From: Candidatus Thorarchaeota archaeon
Lineage (GTDB): Archaea; Asgardarchaeota; Thorarchaeia; Thorarchaeales; Thorarchaeaceae
DNA: 53,238 bases
Assembly: GCA_011364905.1 (NCBI GenBank)
Contig: RDNZ01000017.1
Span: 1-53,238, forward strand
Direction: 5' to 3'
A program made the translations under genes and the position numbers. Below the pieces are notes generated by a model. The model made no database searches. It worked only from the letters and a program-made list of their open reading frames with translations, and was not told the DNA's origin. Positions 38,301 through 45,671 of the stretch are shown here, one piece after another; the stretch's first letter is position 1; each line of letters starts with the position of its first letter.

Positions 38301-41300
38301 CCTATATGGTACATTGGCTGACAATAATGACACAGACTCTGATACACTACTCGACGGTTTGGAGGTCTACACCTATGGTACTGACCCACTCAGTGTTGAC
38401 ACAGACTCTGACATGTTGTTAGACCCAGACGAGATTTTCGTGTATGGAACTGATCCAACGACACCGTACAGTGATTCAGACATAATGCCCGATGGCTGGG
38501 AGATTCAACATGGACTCAATCCACTGGCTGATGACTCAGGTGGAGACCCTGACACAGACCTCTTGGTGAATGAAGATGAGTATATTTGGGGCACAGACCC
38601 TCAAAATCCGGATACAGATCTGGATTCATTCACCGATGGGTATGAAGTCCATACTCTTGGTTCGGACCCATTGGATCCACTCTCGCCTCTTAGTTCGAAA
38701 GAGCCAGAGTTTTCCACGTTCATTGGGGGAAGTAGTGATGACACCTTCTATGATGCCATTGTAGACTCTGAAGGCAACATCTACATCACTGGATACGTCA
38801 AATCATCCAATTTCCCGATTGTCGGAGCATATGACGGAACCTACAATGGAAACTGGGACACTGTCGTTGTTAAGTTGAACTCCACTGGAAATGGAGTAGT
38901 ATTCTCAACCTATATAGGCGGCTCCAACGATGAACGAGGTCTCGAGTTCTACATTGGCACGGACTTCTCGGTGTGGTTTACCGGATATACTGCGTCCTCG
39001 AACTTTCCAACGGTGAATGCCTACGATAGCACCTACAATGGAGGGTGGGACGGATTCATAGTTCATCTGAGTGCCAATGGCTCATCGCTCCTCTACTCGA
39101 CATTCATTGGAGGTAGTGGTGATGACCTGGCAGAGTTCATCACATTTGATGATGACGGGTATCTCTATCTATCAGGTTTCACGCGCTCCTCGAATTTCCC
39201 CGTGGTTAATGGTTATGATACCACATTCAATGGGGACCGTGATGCATTTGCCCTGAAGATGCAGCCAGATCTTCACGGCTTTGTCTTTTCGACATTCCTT
39301 GGTGGGTCTGGGTATGACTATACCTATGGTTCCCGAATTGCTGCAAATGGTGACTTCCTCATTGCTGGGGTCACTACATCGACTAACTTCCCCATGCTCA
39401 ATTCATTCGACTCAACCTACAACGGTGGTGACGACATATTCGTCACAAGGTTGAATGCCGCAGGTAACGCCCTCATTTTTTCAACCTACATCGGAGGTTC
39501 AGGAGAGGAATATTTCGGAAAATTCGATCTTGATCAACAAGAGAATCTCCTAATGGGAGGTTCAACAATGTCTTCGGACTTTCCGACTCGTAACGCCTAT
39601 GATTCCACGTTCAACGGGGGAAGAGACGCATTTGCCCTTAAGCTAGCCAGCAATGGTAGTGCTTTGTACTTCTCGACATACATCGGCGGAAGTGGAAGCG
39701 ATACAGTATATGGGGTCCAGGTTGACAGATGGAACAACATCCACCTCTCTGGTGTAACCACCTCCACTGACCTTCCGGTAAAGAACGCGTTCCAGAATGA
39801 GTCACAGGGCATGGATGACACCTTTGTGTTCAAGATAAATAGCACAGGGAACGGCCTGCTCTACTCGACATACCTAGGCGGTTCTGCTGATGATGGGCAA
39901 CGTGGTATGGCAATTGATAAGCTTGGTCGTGTCTATATAGTCGGATGGACGCAGTCTTCAGACCATCCAGTTGTAAACGCCTACGATGATACAATTAACA
40001 GCGTGTCTGATGGATTCATCACATGCTTCCGGCCCTTGGATGATGAAGACTCTGATGGTATACCAGACGATATCGAAATCTTGCTTGGCACAAACCGGTT
40101 TTCAAATGACTCTGATTCAGACTCGATGATTGATGGATGGGAATACTTCCACGGGCTTGATCCGCTTGTCAACGATTCATATCTCGACCTTGATTCTGAT
40201 TCACTGTTGAACATAGAGGAGTACGCTCTAGGCACGTTTCCAGAAACCAATGACACAGATTCGGATATGATGCCAGACGCCTATGAAGTGTTCTATGGTC
40301 TGAATCCATGGGTGAATGATGCTTCTACCAGCCTCGACAATGACTCGTTGTCAAACTTATTGGAATATCAACTTGGTACCTTGCCGAATTATTGGGACTC
40401 TGACTACGACCTGATGCCTGATGATTTCGAGTACTGGTATGGACTTGATCCTCTAGTGGATGATGCTGATGGTGATTTAGACTCAGACACTTTGACCAAT
40501 CTAGAGGAGTTCTATATTGGAACATTTCCGAATAACATTGACTCTGATTACGACCTGATGCCAGACGGATGGGAGGTTGATAATGGCCTACTCCCATGGT
40601 TTGATGATGGCGGGGATGATCACGATGGTGACGATTTGACTAATTATGAGGAGTTCGTCCTAGGTACAGACCCACAAGATAGCGACTCCGACTCCGATTT
40701 GATGCCAGATGGGTGGGAGTACTCCTATGGTCTCGATCCGTTGGTGAATGATGCAGGACTTGATGGTGATTCCGATGGCCTGTCAAACCTCGGTGAATAC
40801 AATGCACAAACTGACCCGACTAATTCTGATTCCGACTCTGACCTCATGCCAGATGGTTGGGAGGTCTCCAATGGTCTTAATCCGATAGCTGATGACGCGA
40901 GTAATGATCCAGATTCAGACACCTTAACGAACCTTGAAGAATATCTCAATGGAACTGATCCCCTCAGCTCAGATAGCGATTCTGACACAATGCCTGATGG
41001 ATGGGAGCTTGACAATGGTCTAAATCCTCTACTCGATGATGGTGATGCGGATGCAGATTCTGACGAACTATCAAATGCCCTGGAGTATGAGTACGGAACA
41101 GATCCTCAGGTTGCTGATAGTGACTCTGACAATTTGATTGATGGTCAAGAGATTACCTATGGCACCGACCCCCTCATCGACGATACGGATATCGATATGC
41201 TACTTGATGGAGACGAAGTCCATCAATACGGAACCGACCCAACATTGTACGACACGGACCATGATACATTATCGGATGGTGAAGAAGTATTGATTTATGG

Positions 41301-43986
41301 AACAAACCCGCTTCTAGCGGACAGTGACTTTGATGGTTTATCAGACTCTCAGGAGATTGCCATGGGCCTTAACCCGATGATCAACAACTTCGTCGCGAAT
41401 GCAGGCATCATTATCGCAGTTGTAGCAATCATCGTAGTGGTGATTGTTTACTGGAGGAAGGTCCGCATTCCTCAGCAGAAGGCAAAGAAGCGACAGATGG
41501 TTGAGCTTTTCATCGAGAACAGCAGGGAACGAGGGGAGGTCGATGACTATTATATTGAGGAGAACTCGCCCTTGTGGTATGTTGGGACCATCTTTGCATC
41601 TTACAAGAAGAAAGGAGGCAAACAGAGAGATCCCGCTCCGGTCCTTGAACACTTAGTGACCAACGAATTCCCAGGAAGCTTTGAACAGGGAGCAGAGAAG
41701 ACGCTGATGGGCATGTGCCTTGAACTTGCTGCACATCAGGAGTTCTCATTCCTCTCATGGCTGAGTGCAGCTATCACCAAGAAGATGGCGGCTGGGCAGT
41801 TCTCGTTGAAACTGAAAGATAATGACTTCAGAATGAAATGTTGGCAGGTGGCACAGTTAGGAACTCCTGCTTGGAGGTCACGTGGACTAACAAATGAAGA
41901 TAGGGCAAAACTGTCAAACATCATTACAGAGCTGCAGAGTAAAAAGGATCTCCAAGACGAGTTCATCCCCTATGTCGCTCAAGTGTTGATGGTCTCATGG
42001 GACAGCTCAGCAATGTCTCGCTCGTGGATTGCGGATCTGTTCAAACCAATGTCATTTGAATACAAGTTTGAATTCCTAATGCAGTTTCGTAAGGTCGGTG
42101 GGACCTATGAGAAGATGTTGTTGCTTGATGGCATACTGAGCGGAATCAAACTCAAGGAGCTCTTAGATAAACCTGAGGAGGAGTGGGAGAAGATAATCTC
42201 CGAAATTGTAGGAGCCGGATACGCCAGTAGACCAATTCCTTTTGACACAGATGACATTGCTGGGTTCCCCTTTGAGAAACGCTTCAGCATGGCTTCTGTG
42301 ATCCAGAAGAACAAGACAGACCTCAAGAACGAAGAGAGCTTCTCTAAACTCCTCTTTGTTGACGCAAAGGACCACAAGAAGTTCTATGACTACGAGATTC
42401 CTCAGGGCATCCTAACGCATAGTATGAACATGCTGAAGAGCCGTGTCCGTGAAACTCCTGCCTACATCAGCATCAATCGTGTTGGCATACTGAGCGTGCT
42501 TCGTGAATACCAAGATAAGCGGATAGATTTGGAAACGATGATGTCGTTTGTGAATAATGTTCCAGAAAGTATTCAGGATAAGATTCATGCCAATCCTGGC
42601 ACACGTGGAGCCTTCAGATATGCAATTAGTACAGTCATCATCGAGAAAGTCAGGAAAAGCGACTTCGATTCAGTAGCGCCGCTTTTGAAGATCTATCGCG
42701 AACCGTTTGATCTTGTTCTCAACTTTGTGGAAAAGACGATTAATCAGACTCTTGTGGCTCATGGCAATGACAAGAATCTGCAGCAGTTCTTACTCACACT
42801 ACAGGCTGAACTCCTAGAGTCTGGTTCTGACAAGAAGAGTGTCAGGAAGATTGTAGATTGGTTGAAGCTTTGGAGTCTGATCTATGAAACGACAAAAGGT
42901 GCAAAGCAACATCATGGATATGTGGCTGGTTTACTCGACGTGGTTAAGGAAACAAAGGGATCTTTTGAACCCAGAGCGATAACCGAACAAGTCCTGACTA
43001 TCATAAATGACGAGTTTGAAAGAACCGTCAGAATATTCAGAGGTACTCCGCGACTAGACAACCTGACATATCGAACTAGAACTGATGCAGCCAAGGCATG
43101 GATGGAATCAGTAAAACATGCGTACTACAAACTCCTACTGATGGCCGATAATAGCGGACTCGAACTCTCCGATGATGACCGGGACCATATGAGAAAGGTT
43201 GCGCACGAGATTCTAGGATTCGTCATAAGGGTCAGGAGAGAGGACTTCCTTGAGAGAATGGAGCATTTCCCGATAGACATTGGTGATGTCATAGACCCAG
43301 GGCATCTGCTAAAGAGTAGCATTGAGAAGTCCCATTTCGTCCTTCTTCCCGAATCGTTCCACACCTTTCCATTACCTGCACTGATAGTGCTGAACGAGTT
43401 TCTTAGGAATCCCATCAGACTGCCATTTGTCGGAAACAAGCAGCAAGGAGTTCTGATTAACCCGATGTTCTGGGTGTTTGGGGCCTCAATTAGCCTGGCT
43501 CTTATACCGACCATGGTGATGGCTGAGCAAACATACAGCAATTATTTCATCGGGGAGTACCTAAAGACTGCTGCATTGGCGGTGAAGCAGGCAGAAGAAC
43601 CCATTGGAAAACTGCTCATCAAGGTTGACCCCAACCTGACAGCTGAGAATATGATTGTGAAGTCATTCAAGCAGCTTATGGATTTGCATTACCTACAAGG
43701 AGTCATAACGAGAGAGATGGTTATTGTTGCCCTCGAGTTTGGAGGTTGGAATACTGCTCTTGCGGACAAGATCATCGAGGAGAAAGACTACTGTGTATAC
43801 TGCTCGTTCGAGCTGCCAAAAGACGCTGAAACATGCCCCAACTGCGGAAAGCCCGTCGTGGTGCTTGATGTGTCAGCCATCACGCCGGATGAAGTACAAG
43901 TAGACCTCTCTGAACTTGGTCTCGATATGGCCGAAGGCGGTCCAACCGAGCCTAGACCTGGTGGCGGAGGTTTGGAGGTGGAATAA
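32317..43986 (+). CDS. Giant SBBP beta-propeller / thrombospondin-3 surface receptor with large cytosolic domain
   Basis: 3,889 residues from GTG 32317 behind a GAGGTGG ribosome site. A signal or anchor helix (about 19-38) precedes an SBBP-associated N-terminal domain (FTENKGQVGN, about 75-260). Then come four blocks of SBBP repeats (about 266-710, 768-1208, 1456-1909, 2128-2575). Each has seven YSTYxGGsxxD...D..GN.YVTG.T.S.dFP repeats, which fits four seven-bladed propellers. They are joined and followed by acidic DSDSDLMPDGWE-type calcium-loop rods (710-763, 1208-1451, 1909-2125, 2575-3022). One membrane helix (3027-3048) leads to about 840 helical cytosolic residues ending in a zinc ribbon CVYC...CPNC and a Gly-rich tail. 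It is probably an adhesion or sensing receptor. Confidence 0.88.
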   Translation: MTDVTSFARSVRIEKSKASALLLLALLTLPSLIASAAPINDNATLGTSELIQELQPAPDESIDKEAVIEQAQSFMRSQFTENKGQVGNDEVMFYGNIPNGMIGFGISRVFVWLEGSDRSMIFDFVDSNQVVPSGGCVTFSRSNYFLGDRGTYTDINSFTEIWYPNLWSGIDLVYRATPNGAKYEYHVAPGADPQNIAVDVQNYDELLVSDTSLIVKTSGLPFFDNGLIAFQDMTEVKVGFDQIGSSTFGFSIESYDNSKSLIIDPLIYSTYVGGDSEENPQDVAIDSTGAAYVTGSTHSEGFPMVNPFDGTFSGPSGGSDIFVYKLNAAGNGLIYSTYVAGNEWETGWGIEVDSSGYAYVAGFTRSDDFPTVNAYDSTYDFGMDCVVFKLNQTGNGLEFSTYVGGSWYYDEAYDLAIDATGNSYVTGYTQSTNFPRVNAYDSSHNGGDDCFIFKLSSTGSTMIYSTFFGGSGDDRGRSIDIDQFGNAYVTGQTTSSDLPIINGIDDTYSGSTDCFVLKLSSAGNVVDYSSYLGGTGIDEGYGIRVKDVNQTYITGGTTSVDFPATGGYDSSHNGDRDIFLTYLNIADNTMPYSTYIGGTGYERADALHIDDYGSVYLVGFTLSSDFPMINSYDDTYDGNSDAFVLKVNSAGTSILYSTFFGGADYDYGRGIAVDSDGYAYVVVDTNGGVPIVSAYDATYNGGSDPCSFKLADLGDSDSDLLIDYLEVMNGTDRYNPDSDFDKVKDGHEVILYGTDPLNASEPTWASTVGYSTLVGGSSEDIPTDITVDHLGNVYVVGITHSTDFPMYMSFNDTYAGAWYDAFVFKLSPDGSNLIFSTFIGGSGEDYGLAIEVDVLQNVYVTGVTESSDFPIFNALFDSYTDTDCFVLKLNPSGDTLIFSTFVAGGNTDEPWDIFVDSSYNVYVSGTTYSTDFPTVNAYDSVYDGIGSECFVFKLNSTGNGLFYSTYFGGNSTEEVGVLAVDESGSVYLTGMTESKDLPLKNPFDSINEDHDLFLCKLNSTGNGLEFSTYLGGSGYEIVCSIQLDSAGDIYICGSAMASEFPYTTMIGSSADSDDIFVMKFNSTGNGLIFSTIVAGTDWDEPLSMEIDSTGAAYVASPTDSIDLPVVNTDLSPPGSYDSYVMKLSPDGTHLEFSSYIGGSGIDTDPYLALDSFGRVYVTSLTTSSDIPFVNEYDDTPNGGDDVFVIRLDWSIDSDSDGLPDFWEDEFGLNSSDASDALENWDADGLTNIEEYQNSCDPTDDDTDNDTLSDSDEVYVYGTNPTNNDTDYDLMPDNWEILNSLNPLLDDSSGDLDADQISNIVEYQIGSDPDDSDTDNDLMPDGWEYQNSLDVLVNDADDDADTDDATNLLEFNAGTDPNDPDSDDDLLTDGQELNTYSTDPLDPDSDNDNLTDFQEIITYGTNPLVVDSDLDNLSDGDEVLLYSTNPLDVTDPGWNEALTYSSYFGGSSSDNAWDIALDSAGNIYVVGSTYSSNLPLMNQYDGTLAGTTDCFVMKMDPTGSTLLFSTYIGGGSSENGRVIEVDESGNVFVCGDTQSSDFPTVSAYQSSHAGSYDLFVLKLHSSGSSLIYSTYLGGSEHELEPGMCIDNDGNAYIVGRTGSSDFPVFNGYDMTHDSMSDGFLTKINATGNGVYFSTFVGTNGDDFASAVAIDSGRNIYVAGRTSSYVGFSTSGAYDEIHNGGYDAYVLRVDSTGSTLEYCTYLGGGLGVGSGTVEYYEFAEDIAVDLNGSVYVTGFARSYNFPVVNGFPKPESGGDDCFVAKFNPDLSSLLYSTFLGGQSDDQGYSIFVDSLGNAYVTGYTDSPEFPVKIPYDGIFGGSSDIFVSKINATGNGLHFSTFIGGSDTDRAYGIALNATGFIHIAGYTYSTDFPKLNPYDGTYSQTECAIVILADFSDSDSDGLSDYNESLIGTDRLSWDSDSDSLSDKDELDVYLTDPLSNDTDLDLMPDGWEVGLGLDPNSDDSMGDLDTDGLENVYEFLYGTLADNNDTDSDTLLDGLEVYTYGTDPLSVDTDSDMLLDPDEIFVYGTDPTTPYSDSDIMPDGWEIQHGLNPLADDSGGDPDTDLLVNEDEYIWGTDPQNPDTDLDSFTDGYEVHTLGSDPLDPLSPLSSKEPEFSTFIGGSSDDTFYDAIVDSEGNIYITGYVKSSNFPIVGAYDGTYNGNWDTVVVKLNSTGNGVVFSTYIGGSNDERGLEFYIGTDFSVWFTGYTASSNFPTVNAYDSTYNGGWDGFIVHLSANGSSLLYSTFIGGSGDDLAEFITFDDDGYLYLSGFTRSSNFPVVNGYDTTFNGDRDAFALKMQPDLHGFVFSTFLGGSGYDYTYGSRIAANGDFLIAGVTTSTNFPMLNSFDSTYNGGDDIFVTRLNAAGNALIFSTYIGGSGEEYFGKFDLDQQENLLMGGSTMSSDFPTRNAYDSTFNGGRDAFALKLASNGSALYFSTYIGGSGSDTVYGVQVDRWNNIHLSGVTTSTDLPVKNAFQNESQGMDDTFVFKINSTGNGLLYSTYLGGSADDGQRGMAIDKLGRVYIVGWTQSSDHPVVNAYDDTINSVSDGFITCFRPLDDEDSDGIPDDIEILLGTNRFSNDSDSDSMIDGWEYFHGLDPLVNDSYLDLDSDSLLNIEEYALGTFPETNDTDSDMMPDAYEVFYGLNPWVNDASTSLDNDSLSNLLEYQLGTLPNYWDSDYDLMPDDFEYWYGLDPLVDDADGDLDSDTLTNLEEFYIGTFPNNIDSDYDLMPDGWEVDNGLLPWFDDGGDDHDGDDLTNYEEFVLGTDPQDSDSDSDLMPDGWEYSYGLDPLVNDAGLDGDSDGLSNLGEYNAQTDPTNSDSDSDLMPDGWEVSNGLNPIADDASNDPDSDTLTNLEEYLNGTDPLSSDSDSDTMPDGWELDNGLNPLLDDGDADADSDELSNALEYEYGTDPQVADSDSDNLIDGQEITYGTDPLIDDTDIDMLLDGDEVHQYGTDPTLYDTDHDTLSDGEEVLIYGTNPLLADSDFDGLSDSQEIAMGLNPMINNFVANAGIIIAVVAIIVVVIVYWRKVRIPQQKAKKRQMVELFIENSRERGEVDDYYIEENSPLWYVGTIFASYKKKGGKQRDPAPVLEHLVTNEFPGSFEQGAEKTLMGMCLELAAHQEFSFLSWLSAAITKKMAAGQFSLKLKDNDFRMKCWQVAQLGTPAWRSRGLTNEDRAKLSNIITELQSKKDLQDEFIPYVAQVLMVSWDSSAMSRSWIADLFKPMSFEYKFEFLMQFRKVGGTYEKMLLLDGILSGIKLKELLDKPEEEWEKIISEIVGAGYASRPIPFDTDDIAGFPFEKRFSMASVIQKNKTDLKNEESFSKLLFVDAKDHKKFYDYEIPQGILTHSMNMLKSRVRETPAYISINRVGILSVLREYQDKRIDLETMMSFVNNVPESIQDKIHANPGTRGAFRYAISTVIIEKVRKSDFDSVAPLLKIYREPFDLVLNFVEKTINQTLVAHGNDKNLQQFLLTLQAELLESGSDKKSVRKIVDWLKLWSLIYETTKGAKQHHGYVAGLLDVVKETKGSFEPRAITEQVLTIINDEFERTVRIFRGTPRLDNLTYRTRTDAAKAWMESVKHAYYKLLLMADNSGLELSDDDRDHMRKVAHEILGFVIRVRREDFLERMEHFPIDIGDVIDPGHLLKSSIEKSHFVLLPESFHTFPLPALIVLNEFLRNPIRLPFVGNKQQGVLINPMFWVFGASISLALIPTMVMAEQTYSNYFIGEYLKTAALAVKQAEEPIGKLLIKVDPNLTAENMIVKSFKQLMDLHYLQGVITREMVIVALEFGGWNTALADKIIEEKDYCVYCSFELPKDAETCPNCGKPVVVLDVSAITPDEVQVDLSELGLDMAEGGPTEPRPGGGGLEVE

Positions 43987-43989
43987 CAT

Positions 43990-44691
43990 ATGATGAATTT
44001 AAAGTTAGAAGATTTCGGTCTGTTGCATCCGATTTACCCTAAAGGAACTATGAAATTCAAAGGAACAGGTTTGATGACAGCAAAGACATTGAAGCTATGT
44101 CCTAACTGTTTGTTGCCAGGAAACATCATGGAGCACTTTGGCCCATTTGTCGTCGGAATGTGGAGAGTGACCATCCCCATTTCCACCCATAGGGAATGTA
44201 GTTCTGGCTGGTCAAATAGGAACATTTCAGGAAGTACACGGGTTTGGGCCGAATCAGGGTATCCCGGATACATATGTTTTGACTTCAAGAATCCAGTCTA
44301 TGCAATGCTCTTTTCAAGAATCAACTTTCAGGCTTTGTTTGATGGCGGAGGTCGACCACTGACTGCAAGATACGATGATGAACTTGCAAGACTTAGAAGG
44401 GTCCAGAGAGAACGCCAAAACAAGTTGGGAACATGTCCAAGGTGTAAAAATGACCTCTATGAGGAAGCAGATTCGTGTCCCTCTTGCGGGCTCAGTAGGA
44501 AAACGTCATGGGTGAGAATGACGCCAAGACCGAGTGAAGAAGTAACAGAGTCAATGGAGAGCTTAGAAGTTGTTGTCAAATGCGCCGAGTGCGGAACACT
44601 GATGCTCAAAGAACCAAAGTTGAAAAACTGCGGAAAGTGTGGAAGCCCACTCAAGGACCAGGAATCAAAAGAGGAAACGGAAACCGCATAG
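43990..44691 (+). CDS. Zinc-ribbon protein following the giant receptor gene
   Basis: A 233-residue protein from ATG 43990, starting 3 bp after the receptor's stop and so almost certainly co-transcribed. Cysteine pairs occur at 37/40 (CPNC), in CPRC and CPSC near residues 151-165, and in CAEC and CGKC near residue 200 onward, giving two C-terminal zinc ribbons and an N-terminal knuckle. The middle is a beta-rich segment (WRVTIPISTHRECSSGW). It resembles the cytosolic zinc ribbon of the preceding receptor in kind, which suggests a shared partner or assembly. No family is recognised. It converges on the transglutaminase-like gene with a 7-bp gap. Confidence 0.7.
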   Translation: MMNLKLEDFGLLHPIYPKGTMKFKGTGLMTAKTLKLCPNCLLPGNIMEHFGPFVVGMWRVTIPISTHRECSSGWSNRNISGSTRVWAESGYPGYICFDFKNPVYAMLFSRINFQALFDGGGRPLTARYDDELARLRRVQRERQNKLGTCPRCKNDLYEEADSCPSCGLSRKTSWVRMTPRPSEEVTESMESLEVVVKCAECGTLMLKEPKLKNCGKCGSPLKDQESKEETETA

Positions 44692-44698
44692 AACCAAC

Positions 44699-45571
44699 TC
44701 ATTGTTCAAAAAACTCAATCTCAATTGGTTGGTTCCTAATGACATAGTACTGTTTGAGTTTGAGCTTGACAGAACTATTGGTTTCTCTCTGACTGTCATA
44801 ATAGGCAAACAGGCGGACCGCACAATTGTACCCAGCAGAGATACCTATGTATCCACTATCAAGTGTCAGGTTTACAGGTTGGGATACGACATCAATTGGG
44901 GCCCATCCGATTTGAGGATCATAGACCTCAGCCCATGAATGCATCTTCCATGAACGACGATGCCGCTGTAGACCCACCATTGCTCTAGAGGGGATGTTAT
45001 TGTTTCTAGCTAGAGCTAGGAAGAGATGAACAAAGTCGCTACATGTGCCTCGTCGAGACCTCAGGGTTTCAAGTGCGCCTCTGTAGTTTTTGTCCTGCAA
45101 ATCGTAGCTATAAACGATGTATGTATTCACCCATTGCGCAATTGCGCGGACAGCAGACCAAAAGCTTTGGTCCTCATTTACAATCTCGCTAGCCAATTGG
45201 CTGATCTCATCAGCACCGGTCTCAATATAGTCATGCGATTCCAGATAGTCCGCGATATCAGGAATTTCTTTTAAAATTTCAGGGAGGTCAGCAATACTGG
45301 TAGCATCACTAATCCTGTATGGATTGCGCCTTTCGAAATCTATGTTCAAGATAATATTTGCACTTGCTTGTTTAGTGCGCGGATCAAATGCTTGATGATT
45401 GATTTCGAGGTTGTATAATGTCGACCATCTCTCATGAGTCACCTTGAAGGGATGGTTTATGCCAATTAGCTCAATCTTTTGGCGTGGGTCAGATGAAGGG
45501 CACTTAAGAAAAACACGGAGCGTGTCGAAATCTCCATCAACATGATTCAGCATTGTATGAATGATGACCAT
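44699..45571 (-). CDS. Transglutaminase-fold cysteine protease-like protein of the Ubl cluster
   Basis: A 290-residue protein from ATG 45571; TTG 45616 could extend it by 15 residues. The transglutaminase-like core occupies about 110-235. Cys177 lies in RRGTCSDFVHLFLALAR, His211 in WKMHSWAEVYD and Asp227 in GWAPIDV, a complete Cys-His-Asp triad. The N-terminal 100 residues are beta-rich, and the C-terminus is a short beta segment. The family includes peptidases, deamidases and peptide:N-glycanase relatives, so a cleavage or deconjugation role on the Ubl is possible but not shown. It is the last gene of the minus-strand cluster, about 100 bp after the JAMM gene, and converges on the receptor operon. 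Confidence 0.8.
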   Translation of the reverse strand: MVIIHTMLNHVDGDFDTLRVFLKCPSSDPRQKIELIGINHPFKVTHERWSTLYNLEINHQAFDPRTKQASANIILNIDFERRNPYRISDATSIADLPEILKEIPDIADYLESHDYIETGADEISQLASEIVNEDQSFWSAVRAIAQWVNTYIVYSYDLQDKNYRGALETLRSRRGTCSDFVHLFLALARNNNIPSRAMVGLQRHRRSWKMHSWAEVYDPQIGWAPIDVVSQPVNLTLDSGYIGISAGYNCAVRLFAYYDSQRETNSSVKLKLKQYYVIRNQPIEIEFFEQ

Positions 45572-45671
45572 GTTATTCCAACGAGGTATTGACACGCAGG
45601 TTAACTCTCCGAACAAGTGCTTGAGCTATTGGTGGCATCGATTTTGAGATTTACTATTCTGCAATTAGACC

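Noticed and set aside
40041..41380. Repetitive DNA that could be read as a tandem repeat or CRISPR-like array
   Set aside because: The periodicity comes from repeated DSDSD calcium-loop codons in one reading frame, with varied sequence between units and no constant spacers.
43990..44691. Zinc-ribbon protein as the missing RING E3 of the Ubl module
   Set aside because: Cysteines are in separate CxxC ribbons without the RING C3HC4 spacing, and the gene is on the opposite strand with the receptor operon.
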